64,000 bases of DNA from Nocardia transvalensis NBRC 15921 (lineage in GTDB: Bacteria > Actinomycetota > Actinomycetes > Mycobacteriales > Mycobacteriaceae). The translations under genes were made by a program, and so were the position numbers. Where the stretch lies: positions 62,001 through 126,000 of the forward strand of contig NZ_BAGL01000055.1 of assembly GCF_000308875.1 (NCBI RefSeq), read 5' to 3'. The notes below the pieces were generated by a model. It did no database searches. It was not told the origin of the DNA and worked only from the letters and a program-made list of their open reading frames with translations. Positions 8,809 to 16,750 of the stretch are shown piece by piece. Position 1 is the first letter of the stretch, and every line of letters starts with the position of its first letter.

Positions 8809-9857
8809 GCCGCCGCGCGTTCGGCCGCGACGAGTTCCTGTGCCTGTCGCAGCGGTTCGTGCGCGACCCAGGACGCCAGGTCGAAGTCGGCGGCCAGGAA
8901 CCCGTGGGTGTAGAGGAACTGCTTCTGGATGCCGATCAGCTCCAGGCGTTCGTCCGACAGCGAGGGGTGCAGACCGCGATGGAAGTCCGCGCCGTAGGCG
9001 GCGACGACACCGTCCGGGCCGGAAAGGGTTTCGCGCTGTAGCACCGCGCGCACCCCGTCGAGGTTTCCGGCGGCCCAGTCGGCCGCGCGCAGACTCTGGG
9101 CGAGGAAGCCCACCACGACCTCGGGCCGCCGCTCCAGCAGGTCGGCGTGCACGGTGATCGGCCGCGGGGTGCCGTTGTTCACCCGGTACCGCTTGCTCTC
9201 GATGGCGTCCAGATCCACGGCGACCCGCAGGCCATGCTCCCGCGCGATCTCTTGCGCCCGTGCGCCTTTCACATAGATCGCGTCCACGTCACCCCGCAGC
9301 AGCTCGTCGACGCCCCATGTGACACTGCGGCCGCGTTGCTGAACTTCGGTGCGCACCTGCGGATTCCGGTCCACGCCGACTTCGGTGACGGTGACGTCGC
9401 CGAAGCCGAGGCCGCCGAGCCGCAGTGCGCTCGCGAAGCCGTGCAGCGCCATCGCGCGCGGAAAGCTCCGCGCCTGGTCCTGAGCCCACGCCGGGACCCC
9501 GATCCGGCGCCCCGCGAGGTCGGTGGCCGAGCCGATCGGCGAATCCGGGCCGACCAGCACGGCCTGCGCCTCGTCGATCCAGGTCAGTCCGATCAGCCGG
9601 GTGGGTGATCCGTGGGCGCGCGCGGCCAGGGCGGGCACGTTGCCGCCCTCGCGGATCAACCCGGACAGGGTGTGATCGAAGTGCCGCACCGCCAGTTCCG
9701 GCCCCGCGTCCTGCAAGACGCCGAACCGCAGGTCGTTCCCGGCGGCGGTCTCGCTCAGCCAGCCCAGGCTGTGCGCCAGGCCGCTGGCGGTCGGGACCGG
9801 GCAGCGGGTGTACCAGAGGGTGTCGAGCGCCGGCTCGTGTGCCGATGATGTGGTCAT
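8805..9857 (-). CDS. DszB-like sulfinate desulfinase
   Basis: A 350-residue protein on the binding-protein fold but without signal peptide. It matches the Rhodococcus desulfinase DszB, which hydrolyses 2'-hydroxybiphenyl-2-sulfinate to sulfite and 2-hydroxybiphenyl. The N-terminal DTLWYTRCPVP parallels DszB DTLTYSNCPVP with its nucleophile Cys27 (here Cys19). His59 and Arg69 sit at the same spacing as DszB His60 and Arg70. The block PIGSATDLAGRRIGV and the late GADFHRGL / QKQFLYTHGFL segments also correspond. It overlaps the ATPase and monooxygenase genes by ATGA. The conserved triad suggests a working sulfinate hydrolase rather than a transport protein; the exact substrate is unknown, and no DszC is in the window. 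Confidence 0.8.
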   Translation of the reverse strand: MTTSSAHEPALDTLWYTRCPVPTASGLAHSLGWLSETAAGNDLRFGVLQDAGPELAVRHFDHTLSGLIREGGNVPALAARAHGSPTRLIGLTWIDEAQAVLVGPDSPIGSATDLAGRRIGVPAWAQDQARSFPRAMALHGFASALRLGGLGFGDVTVTEVGVDRNPQVRTEVQQRGRSVTWGVDELLRGDVDAIYVKGARAQEIAREHGLRVAVDLDAIESKRYRVNNGTPRPITVHADLLERRPEVVVGFLAQSLRAADWAAGNLDGVRAVLQRETLSGPDGVVAAYGADFHRGLHPSLSDERLELIGIQKQFLYTHGFLAADFDLASWVAHEPLRQAQELVAAERAAA

Positions 9858-10630
9858 GTGTGCTGCTCCCGGAGGTTTTCGGCGGGCGGGTCGCCGACGC
9901 CGAGGTGGGCGAGCAGTGCCGCTTGGTAGCGCACGGCCCGTGGAACGTTGTGCTCGCGCGGGCGGGCGAGGTCGAGGGTGAGATCGGCGGCGAATCGGCC
10001 GTGGTCGAGTACCAGCACCCGATCGGCCAGGCGGACCGCCTCGTCCACGTCGTGGGTGACCATCAGCACCGCCGGGCGATGCCGCGCGACCAGTTCGCCG
10101 ACAAGTTCCTGCATGTGCAGCCGGGTGAGGGCGTCCAGGGCCGCGAACGGCTCGTCCAGCAACAGCAGATCGGGTTCGCGGACCAGTGCCCGGGCCAGTG
10201 CCGTGCGCTGGGCTTCGCCGCCGGACAGCGTCGCGGGCCACTGCCGCGCCTTGCCCGCCAGGTTCACCTCCGCCAGCGCGCGCAGGCCCGCCTCCCGCGT
10301 ACTTCGCGAACGGCGTTGCCCCACAGTCACATTGGCGAGCACCCGTTTGGACGGAATCAGCCGCGGCTCCTGGTACACGGTGGTGCGGCGGTCCGGGACC
10401 AGCACGGTGCCGGTGTCCGGTGTCTCCAGGCCGGTGAGCAGTCGCAGCAGGGTGGTCTTCCCGGTGCCGCTGGGGCCCAGTAGCACCACGAACTCGCCGC
10501 GCCGGATGGTCAGGTCGACGCCGTCGAGGACCACCTTGTCGCCGAACGCCTTCCGCAGGCCGGTGATCGACACGGCGACCTCTGCGGTGGTTTCCCGCTG
10601 CACCGCAACGGTTTCCGAGACCGTGGTCAT
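9854..10630 (-). CDS. ABC transporter ATP-binding protein (sulfonate/nitrate/taurine type)
   Basis: A 258-residue ATPase that would power the uptake system encoded around it. Walker A reads GPSGTGKT, the Q-loop VYQEPRLIP, the signature LSGGE, Walker B LLLLDEP and the switch THD. The short form with VYQEPRL is typical of the SsuB/TauB subgroup. It overlaps the permease upstream and the DszB-like gene downstream by four bases each, so all three are tightly coupled. The start at 10630 was chosen for the ATGA overlap. Confidence 0.93.
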   Translation of the reverse strand: MTTVSETVAVQRETTAEVAVSITGLRKAFGDKVVLDGVDLTIRRGEFVVLLGPSGTGKTTLLRLLTGLETPDTGTVLVPDRRTTVYQEPRLIPSKRVLANVTVGQRRSRSTREAGLRALAEVNLAGKARQWPATLSGGEAQRTALARALVREPDLLLLDEPFAALDALTRLHMQELVGELVARHRPAVLMVTHDVDEAVRLADRVLVLDHGRFAADLTLDLARPREHNVPRAVRYQAALLAHLGVGDPPAENLREQHT

Positions 10631-11454
10631 CGCATCGCCACCTGTCCGCGCCACGGCATCGCGAACCGTTCCACCAGCCGCACCACGCCGTCGAACACCA
10701 AGCCCAGCAGTGCGTAGAGCACGATGCACAACACCATGTAATCGGTGCGGTTGTACTCCTGTGCCAGCGTGACCAGGTACCCGATACCTTCGGTCGTGCC
10801 GACCTGTTCGGCGGCGATGAGGCCGGTGATGCTGATGGCCAGGCACACACGCAGTGCCATGAGCACACCCGGCAGGGCCGCGGGCAGCACCACCTCCAGG
10901 ACCAGGCGGGGCCCGGCCAGCCCGAAACCCCGTGCGGCCTCGACCATTTTGCGGTCCACGTTGCGGACGCCGAGATAGGTGTAGGCATACATCGGCGCCA
11001 CCGTCGCCACGGCGATGAGCAGTATCTTGTACAGCTCGTCGATGCCGAACCAGGCGATGAACAATGGCGCCAGCGCCAGGAACGGCACCGCGCGCACGAT
11101 CTGCATCGTCGAATCCACGAGTTCCTCACCGAGACTCGACAACCCGGACAGCAGGCCGAGCACCAACCCGACCGACACACCGAGCCCGACGCCGAACACC
11201 GCGCGCAGCAGCGAGGCGGTCGCGAAGTCCACCAGCTGACCGCTGCGCAGCAGTTCGACGCCCGCGGACCACACCTTCGGCGGACCGGCCAGCACCTGGG
11301 GCTCGAGGGCGCCCGTGGCCGAACCCACCCACCACGCCAGCAGCAAGACCGCCGGCAGGACGAACCGCAGCGTCACCGAAAGCCATGCGGGCCTCGACCG
11401 TTCGGCTCTCGAACGCGGCGGCGCCAGCGCAAGGGAAGTCACCTCGGTCGCCAT
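10627..11454 (-). CDS. ABC transporter permease (SsuC-like)
   Basis: A 275-residue inner-membrane permease of the BPD-transp-1 family with about six membrane segments, the first near residue 30 (LRFVLPAVLLLAWWV). The EAA-type coupling loop reads MVEAARGFGLAGPRLVLEVVLPAALPGVL, as expected for contact with the ATPase. It follows the lipoprotein gene with a single-base gap and precedes the ATPase with an ATGA overlap. With those partners it forms an importer for an organosulfur compound, probably a sulfonate or related anion. Confidence 0.92.
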   Translation of the reverse strand: MATEVTSLALAPPRSRAERSRPAWLSVTLRFVLPAVLLLAWWVGSATGALEPQVLAGPPKVWSAGVELLRSGQLVDFATASLLRAVFGVGLGVSVGLVLGLLSGLSSLGEELVDSTMQIVRAVPFLALAPLFIAWFGIDELYKILLIAVATVAPMYAYTYLGVRNVDRKMVEAARGFGLAGPRLVLEVVLPAALPGVLMALRVCLAISITGLIAAEQVGTTEGIGYLVTLAQEYNRTDYMVLCIVLYALLGLVFDGVVRLVERFAMPWRGQVAMR

Positions 11455-11455
11455 C

Positions 11456-12493
11456 TCACTGCCCTGCCCGCAGGGCGCCCAGTTGCTCGGGCGTCAGTTT
11501 CGAGCGCAGGTCGTAGAAGATGTCGGCGGCGGTGATCTTGCGCGAGACGACACCGTTGGCATAGAACAGGTCCACCACGTCCGCCAGTGCGTCGGCGTCG
11601 GAGTCCAGCGGCAACCGCGGCACCGTGGCCTCCGCACCGACCCGCAGCGCGTCCGCCAGCCGCTGGCCCGACAGCGCCCGCGGGCCCGTCGTCTCGAAGA
11701 CGTTCTCGAATGCCGCGGGATCGGTGCGCTGGCGCGCGGTCAGCTCCTGCAACACCTCGAGGTATTTGGCGGCGATATCCGGATGCCCGTCGAGGACCTC
11801 GGTGCGGAAGACGACGACCGAGTTGTCCTTGGATCCGATGCTCTGCTCGGTGGCGATCTCCACCCCGCCGTTGGCCTTGGCCTCCTGGTAGGGCTGTAGG
11901 AACGAGGCCCACGCGTCGACCTTGCCGGTGGCGAAGGCGGGGGCGGCGTCCTTCTGCTGCAAGGGAACCCGGGTCACCTTGTCCGCGGGGACACCGGCCT
12001 GGGCCAGCGCCTTCAGCAGGATGTATTCACCCTTGGCCGCCGCGTTGACCGCCACCCGCTTCCCGATCAGGTCGGGCACCGCGCGGATACCGGAATCACG
12101 AGTCGCGATGATGCCGCTCTGATCCTTGCCCGCCGGATCCTGGACCGCCACGATCCGCACCGCGACATCCTTGGACAGCGCGCCGACCACCGGGCTGAAC
12201 GCGGCCCCCGACACGTCGAGCTGGCCGGTGTTGAACAGTTTCAGCATGGAGCTGAAACCCGGTGTGGTGGTGACCCATTCGATGCGCGCGCCCAACGGCG
12301 CCAGCGCCTTGTCGAAGGTGCCGTCCCGTTTCCCGACCGCCAGCGGGCCCTCGTTCCCGGGGTCGGCGACCTTGATCACGACCGTTCCGTGGTCCGCGCC
12401 CGTGGTCGCCCCCGAGCCACACGCGGCGACCAGCACCGCCACGGGAGCGAGCGCGAGCGCGAGACGCCGGCGGCGGTGCCGCGTGCCAAACAT
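11456..12493 (-). CDS. substrate-binding lipoprotein of the sulfonate-type ABC importer
   Basis: A 345-residue extracytoplasmic receptor. The N terminus has an arginine-rich n-region, a hydrophobic stretch and the lipobox VLVAAC with the lipidated Cys at residue 25. The mature part shows the SsuA/NMT1 pattern: LIGKRVAVNAAAKGEYILLKALAQAG, then GKVDAWASFLQPY and a C-terminal DIAAKYLEVLQELTA. Unlike the two other binding-protein homologues in this operon it is clearly secreted, so it is the transport receptor. It is the first gene of the operon, and the promoter region faces the IclR gene. Confidence 0.92.
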   Translation of the reverse strand: MFGTRHRRRRLALALAPVAVLVAACGSGATTGADHGTVVIKVADPGNEGPLAVGKRDGTFDKALAPLGARIEWVTTTPGFSSMLKLFNTGQLDVSGAAFSPVVGALSKDVAVRIVAVQDPAGKDQSGIIATRDSGIRAVPDLIGKRVAVNAAAKGEYILLKALAQAGVPADKVTRVPLQQKDAAPAFATGKVDAWASFLQPYQEAKANGGVEIATEQSIGSKDNSVVVFRTEVLDGHPDIAAKYLEVLQELTARQRTDPAAFENVFETTGPRALSGQRLADALRVGAEATVPRLPLDSDADALADVVDLFYANGVVSRKITAADIFYDLRSKLTPEQLGALRAGQ

Positions 12494-12565
12494 CGTGGAG
12501 TACCTCTTCCGGAGAGCCGATCACTGCCGTCGGACGTTAGGCATCCGCACCGGTCACCGCGAGGT

Positions 12566-12639
12566 AATCCTTTCCGTGGATTGGAAGGATTGACAACCGA
12601 ATTGCGCGGGGTTATAAGTCGCTTTCCGAATATCGGAAA
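12566..12639. promoter_or_regulatory. inverted repeats between the sulfur operon and iclR-type gene
   Basis: Two inverted repeats lie in the 190-base divergent gap. The first is AATCCTTTCC (12566-12575) against GGAAGGATT (12583-12591), imperfect by one base. The second is TTTCCGA-ATA-TCGGAAA (12623-12639), perfect with 7-base arms. IclR proteins bind such short AT-flanked palindromes near their own start, so these are good operator candidates; which promoter each one controls is not visible. Confidence 0.5.
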
Positions 12640-12683
12640 ATTCTGGGCGTTGACGTTCGATCGCCTGTGCTACCGTCGCTCGC

Positions 12684-13451
12684 GTGGAAGCCTCCGGTGT
12701 GCAGACCGTCGCCCGTGCCCTGTCGGTCCTCGACTGCTTCCGCGACGGGCACGAGCGCGGCGTCTCCGAGGTGGCCCGCCGGCAGGGGCTGGCGGTGAGC
12801 ACCACCCATCGCCTGCTGGCCGCGCTGGTACAGGCCGGATTCCTGGAGAAGGACGACGAATCCAGCCGCTACCGGATGGGCGGCGCACTCGCGGAATACG
12901 GCCAGATCGCCTACCGGCAGCACCGGATCTACCTCGCCGAACCGTGTTTGGAACAGCTGGCCAACACCACCGGCGCGAGCGCGTCGGTCGCCATCCGGCA
13001 CAGCATCCACGCGGTCCTGCTCGGCACCAGCCGCTGGCGCGACAGCGACGGCCACCGCCTACAGGGTGTGCGGTTGCCACTGCGCGCCAGCGCACTCGGC
13101 AAGGTGCTGCTGGCCTGGTCGGACACCACCGACGACGAATTGCGCGCCCTGCCCTACGACGAGGGCACCGATCGATCGGTCTCCGGCCCCGTCGAACTGC
13201 GCGCCGAACTGGACCACGCCCGCGCCCGCGGATACGCCTACAACGACGAAGAACTCGACCCCGGCTACCGCACCATCGGACTGCCCGTCCTCGACCGCTC
13301 CGGCCGCTGCCGCTTCGCCCTCGGCCTGCGCGGGCCGACCACCCTCATGATCCCCGAACGCGTCCCCTTCCTCGTCGACCTCGCGAAAGTCACCGCCCGC
13401 GACATCGCCGACCGCTTCGCCGAGACCGAATCCACACCGCCCCCAGCCTGA
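12684..13451 (+). CDS. IclR-family transcriptional regulator
   Basis: A 255-residue regulator. The N-terminal winged helix reads ARALSVLDCFRDG, then VSEVARRQGLAVSTTHRLLAALVQAGFLEKD. The C-terminal IclR effector domain follows (LRASALGKVLLAW, then GYAYNDEELDPGYRTIGLPVLD). The GTG at 12684 gives the normal length. It is divergent to the organosulfur operon and likely controls it in response to the imported compound or a product; whether it represses or activates cannot be read from sequence. Confidence 0.9.
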   Translation: MEASGVQTVARALSVLDCFRDGHERGVSEVARRQGLAVSTTHRLLAALVQAGFLEKDDESSRYRMGGALAEYGQIAYRQHRIYLAEPCLEQLANTTGASASVAIRHSIHAVLLGTSRWRDSDGHRLQGVRLPLRASALGKVLLAWSDTTDDELRALPYDEGTDRSVSGPVELRAELDHARARGYAYNDEELDPGYRTIGLPVLDRSGRCRFALGLRGPTTLMIPERVPFLVDLAKVTARDIADRFAETESTPPPA

Positions 13452-13495
13452 CTCGGCCGGTCGGCCTTCCCGGAATCGGATTACGTGCCGTGTAG

Positions 13496-13615
13496 TCAGC
13501 TCCCGAACTGTGCCGATCCGACGACGCGGAGCAGGTCGAGCGTGCAGGCGATGTCGGTTCCCTGGCGGGTGCTGCACACCATGACGCGGAGGTCCGAGTC
13601 GAGGGTCGTGAGCAC
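13496..13615 (-). CDS. possible 39-residue ORF downstream of the lasso genes
   Basis: A short minus-strand frame with a GTG start at 13615 and strong C/G third positions throughout, beginning VLTTLDSDLRVMVCST and ending VVGSAQFGS. It lies 59 bases after the leader-peptidase gene. The codon pattern looks coding, but the reading is short and matches nothing I recognise; it could equally be the tail of a lost gene. Treat as doubtful. Confidence 0.25.
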   Translation of the reverse strand: MLTTLDSDLRVMVCSTRQGTDIACTLDLLRVVGSAQFGS

Positions 13616-13674
13616 GTCGCGGTCTCGGTGTGGACCACGTGGTTCGCAGGTCTCGGCAGTGGCGGGTTGACGAA

Positions 13675-14100
13675 TCAGCTCCTGCGGGGGTCGGGCGCGA
13701 CGGTGAGCATGGGGTGATAGCTGGCCGTGTCCGGAGGTTCGCCCACCGGTCGGCCGTCCGCTTCGACCCACGCGTGCGCCGCGGTGGGCGAGGTGCGTAT
13801 TCCGGTGCGCCACGTCGGCCAGGTGCCGTGGAGGCGGCACAGCACCGCGGTGGCGAGGGAACGTTGGAGGCAGTAAAGGCCGGCGCACCTGGTGCTGACC
13901 GCGGTGACGGCTCGTCGCGCACGGAGCGCGTGATCGTAGTCTGCCGGTGCCGCGCCTCGGCGCAGTACGGTCAAGACGCGGCGGAGGCGGCGGGGTGGAA
14001 GCCGGGCGAGCACTCCGGCCGCGGTGACGGCCGCATAGGGCCCCACGCGGTGCAGCACCGGTGGCGGGGTGTCGCTGGGAAGAATCTGGTCGTGAGTCAT
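13675..14100 (-). CDS. lasso peptide B2 leader peptidase (transglutaminase-like)
   Basis: A 141-residue protein of the lasso peptide biosynthesis B2 family. These cysteine proteases of transglutaminase fold remove the leader from the precursor. The catalytic Cys lies in the segment STRCAGLYCLQRSLA, in the usual CLxRSLA context, and the catalytic His in AHAWVEADG, the family's HAWVE motif. The N-terminal half is helical and basic. ATG 14100 overlaps the stop of the B1 gene by four bases. It acts with the B1/RRE protein, which delivers the leader, and hands the core to the cyclase. Confidence 0.88.
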   Translation of the reverse strand: MTHDQILPSDTPPPVLHRVGPYAAVTAAGVLARLPPRRLRRVLTVLRRGAAPADYDHALRARRAVTAVSTRCAGLYCLQRSLATAVLCRLHGTWPTWRTGIRTSPTAAHAWVEADGRPVGEPPDTASYHPMLTVAPDPRRS

Positions 14101-14354
14101 GAGGCCCTCACAAGATCGGCTGCGGTCAGTCGGGTCAGGAGATCCGCGATGTCGGCCACCGCCCGCCGCCGGCTGACCGACCGGGTTTCGAGCAGCGTGC
14201 CGGCGATCTCGTCGACTGTCGCACCCTCCAAGAACGCGGCGAGGACCTCGGCGCCGGTCGTGTTGAGCTGCCAGTAGCGGCCGTTTCGTTCGTCCAGGAG
14301 AACCGCACCGTCTTCGGTGGCACACACGCTGACATCCTCACGGAGCCGGTTCAT
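14097..14354 (-). CDS. lasso peptide B1 / RRE (PqqD-like) leader-binding protein
   Basis: An 85-residue PqqD-fold protein. The pattern DGAVLLDERNGRYWQLNTTGAEV followed by an acidic helix and a C-terminal winged-helix-like ADIADLLTRLTAADLV is diagnostic of the RiPP recognition element of split-B lasso clusters. It binds the leader peptide, mainly through the YxxPxL motif present in the precursor here, and presents it to B2. It overlaps B2 by ATGA, and the cyclase gene ends 90 bases upstream. Confidence 0.9.
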   Translation of the reverse strand: MNRLREDVSVCATEDGAVLLDERNGRYWQLNTTGAEVLAAFLEGATVDEIAGTLLETRSVSRRRAVADIADLLTRLTAADLVRAS

Positions 14355-14444
14355 TTCAACGTCCTCCCTAGAAGTGTGGCGGGTCGCGCAGTCGCCGCCC
14401 TGTCCCGAATGACTTTCTGCCGCAACGTTTCCGAAAGCATCGCG

Positions 14445-16289
14445 TCAGGCGCGGCCGGTGTGGGCGAGGTAGGCGGGGACCGGATGTGCGGCCAGGTCGC
14501 GCAGCCACTCCTCGGCGCCCAACGTGTTGTCCAGTTGTGTGAAACCACCGGTGAGCACGGCCGGGCTGGCGACTGCGCGACGCAGTGCGGTTTCGTCGAC
14601 GATCCCGGCGGCGACCAGGTGTGAGTCCTCGACCCAGTCCATGAGCTCGCGCCGATGTGCCCGCAGGCCGGCGAACCATTCCTCCGTGCAGTGATCTTTC
14701 GTGCTGCGGTTGGCGATTCGCGGCGGAATGATTCCGTCCATGGCCTTGGCGAGCAGGGGTTTGTACGACCAGGGGTCACGCGCATGTTCGGGCCGCACGC
14801 TCAGGCAGGCGTCGACCACCGCGTCGTCGCAGAACGGGCTGTCGGTCTCGAGACCGGTCGTGCCCGCGACGTGGGCGAGGATTCTGGCGCCGCGGCCCGC
14901 TTCCTGAATTTGGTGTATCCAGGCATGTTTCCCGCGATCGTCCGACAGGGGCGCCGCCTCGGTCGCGGCGGAGCGCACGAGCGCGCCGACCACGGTCGCG
15001 GCGTCGTCGTCGACCCAGGCCGGAAGGCGGAACCGCTCTCCCCACTCGCCCGGCGTCGGCGGGAACGCAGGTGCCGTTGCGGTGTCGCGCAGCGGGGCGC
15101 TCGCCGCGGTCAGCCAGTCGGAGTAGGCGCTGCCGTCACTGAGCAGGTGAATGCTCGCGCCCAGGCTCCAGCGGCCGCGCGCCCGCAATCCCTCGAGGTG
15201 CCGCAGGCCCGCGAGGGGTCGGCGGCGCAGTAGTCCGTGCACGTACAAGACGTGGGGCCGTACCAGATAGTCGCCGCCGTGGCCGGTCAGCCGGCACGAC
15301 GCCCCCTGCGCGACCATGAGTTCGGCGATCGCTCGTTGCTGCGCCCGATCTCGGACGATGCCCATGGGTTCGTCCGCAGGGTCATGGCGGTCGCGGAGCC
15401 CGGCGAGCAGCCCGGGCGGTCCCGCGGCGGGAAAGACAAGCCGTTCGATTCCAGGGAGTCGGTCGGCGGCATGGTCGGCGTAGGCGCGGTCTTCGTTGCC
15501 CGGAGCCGACCAGTGCAGTGTGGCGGTGACCAGCCGGGCGCCCGCTCGCGCGGCCAGAAAGCAGACTGACGTCGAATCCATGCCGCCGGACAGGTCGGCG
15601 CCCATGACCTCGCCCGGACGTGCCCGCAGCGCCACCGCGTCGTGCAGCGCATCCCGCAATGCTGCGGCACCCTCATCGAGGGTCGGGTGCACGGGCGGGG
15701 GATGCCACCACCGTGGCGTCCGGTGGCCGCCGTCGCGCTCCAGCACCACGGCCGCCTCGGCCGCGACGGCGTGCACTCCGCGGAACATCGAACGTCCGCT
15801 GAGCGGATAGGGCAGTACGGGGTAGGCGAGATGAGCCGCCAGGCGGCGGACATCCACCTCGGCGTCGGTCAACCAGGCCAACGTGCGCGCACGGTCCGCG
15901 CAAAGTGTCACCCCGTCGACCGTGGTGTAGTAGCACCGACGCGAGCCGGAGGCCGTGCCCCGCAGGTAGCAGGTGCCGTCGAGAGAGGCCGCCAGGTGGA
16001 AGCTGCCGTGCAGGGTCCGGGCCGTCGTCGCCAGGTCGGCGATTCCGCGCACCTTCCGAGCGTGGGTCTCGAGTTCCGCGGGCGACACGGCGGACCGGCC
16101 GATGACGGCCAGCAGCGTGTTGCCGGCCGAGGCCAGCGTCAGTTCGTCCGCGTGCCACCGGCCCAGCAGCCACGGCCGGCCCGAAGGGTGCGTGATCACG
16201 TGGACGGCCCGGGTCCGCAGGCGGGCGAGCGTGTCGCCGGTGGGACTGTCCGGGGCGGCGACGAACCAGGATTGTGTACCAGCACGCAT
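14445..16289 (-). CDS. lasso peptide macrolactam synthetase (C protein, asparagine synthetase-like)
   Basis: A 614-residue protein with an N-terminal glutaminase-like domain and a C-terminal asparagine-synthetase domain. The ATP-pyrophosphatase loop SGGMDSTS lies near residues 233-240, and later family blocks are LSDDRGKHAWIHQ and FCDDAVVDACLSVRPE. It would activate the acceptor Glu side chain of the core with ATP and close the isopeptide ring onto Gly1. No catalytic Cys is seen at the N terminus, as is normal for lasso cyclases. The ATG at 16289 starts just downstream of a strong hairpin that follows the precursor gene. Confidence 0.9.
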   Translation of the reverse strand: MRAGTQSWFVAAPDSPTGDTLARLRTRAVHVITHPSGRPWLLGRWHADELTLASAGNTLLAVIGRSAVSPAELETHARKVRGIADLATTARTLHGSFHLAASLDGTCYLRGTASGSRRCYYTTVDGVTLCADRARTLAWLTDAEVDVRRLAAHLAYPVLPYPLSGRSMFRGVHAVAAEAAVVLERDGGHRTPRWWHPPPVHPTLDEGAAALRDALHDAVALRARPGEVMGADLSGGMDSTSVCFLAARAGARLVTATLHWSAPGNEDRAYADHAADRLPGIERLVFPAAGPPGLLAGLRDRHDPADEPMGIVRDRAQQRAIAELMVAQGASCRLTGHGGDYLVRPHVLYVHGLLRRRPLAGLRHLEGLRARGRWSLGASIHLLSDGSAYSDWLTAASAPLRDTATAPAFPPTPGEWGERFRLPAWVDDDAATVVGALVRSAATEAAPLSDDRGKHAWIHQIQEAGRGARILAHVAGTTGLETDSPFCDDAVVDACLSVRPEHARDPWSYKPLLAKAMDGIIPPRIANRSTKDHCTEEWFAGLRAHRRELMDWVEDSHLVAAGIVDETALRRAVASPAVLTGGFTQLDNTLGAEEWLRDLAAHPVPAYLAHTGRA

Positions 16290-16316
16290 GGTTGATCTCC
16301 AGCGAAACGGTGGCGG

Positions 16317-16345
16317 TGGCCCACGACCGCAGCGGCCGTGGGCCA
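16317..16345 (-). terminator. intercistronic hairpin between lasso precursor and cyclase genes
   Basis: TGGCCCACG (16317-16325) pairs perfectly with CGTGGGCCA (16337-16345). Inside it, CCGC and GCGG also pair around a single A, so the hairpin is nearly continuous. It sits 15 bases after the precursor stop and before the cyclase start, with no T-run. In such clusters a stem-loop at this point commonly keeps precursor mRNA abundant relative to enzyme mRNA; that role here is inferred. Confidence 0.65.
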
Positions 16346-16359
16346 TCGCCGAACGGCGA

Positions 16360-16503
16360 CTAGTAGTTCGACCCCCACGCGCTCGGGTAGCCCTCGATTA
16401 TCACGTAGCTCGACCCGCGAGTCAGTTCGGTGAACTTCCCGATCTCCACCAGAAGGGGTGGTTCGTACATGCTGTTCTCGTCGACCTTCCGAACGGAATC
16501 CAT
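16360..16503 (-). CDS. lasso peptide precursor (A), predicted 18-residue core
   Basis: A 47-residue precursor. The leader contains the conserved YxxPxL element (YEPPLL) followed by GKFTELTR, with Thr at position -2 as required. The predicted core is GSSYVIIEGYPSAWGSNY, encoded at 16363-16416. Gly1 and Glu8 are correctly placed for an eight-residue macrolactam ring, leaving a ten-residue loop and tail with Tyr, Trp and Tyr as possible steric plugs. There are no cysteines, so it is a class II lasso peptide. The ATG at 16503 has GAGGTG about nine bases upstream; a second ATG at residue 12 is less likely. The product is not one I recognise. Confidence 0.85.
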   Translation of the reverse strand: MDSVRKVDENSMYEPPLLVEIGKFTELTRGSSYVIIEGYPSAWGSNY

Positions 16504-16750
16504 TGTCTGCACCTCGGTTCTGTCGTTACGGCCATCGAACATTTCTCGGGTTCGATGTCCTCAGAAGCTAATAGCGGTGCCACGGGAGGGGTCCCACGAC
16601 GACCACGAGCAGTGGTGTTCACGGCCTCGTGGACTTCCGCGACAACCCGGAGTTCAGTACGCCCGCACACCGCTGCACATGTCCACCAGGCGGAATGCCG
16701 ACGACTGCGAGCCGCCTACGAGGCCCAGGCATACCGACAAGCGGAGGTTG

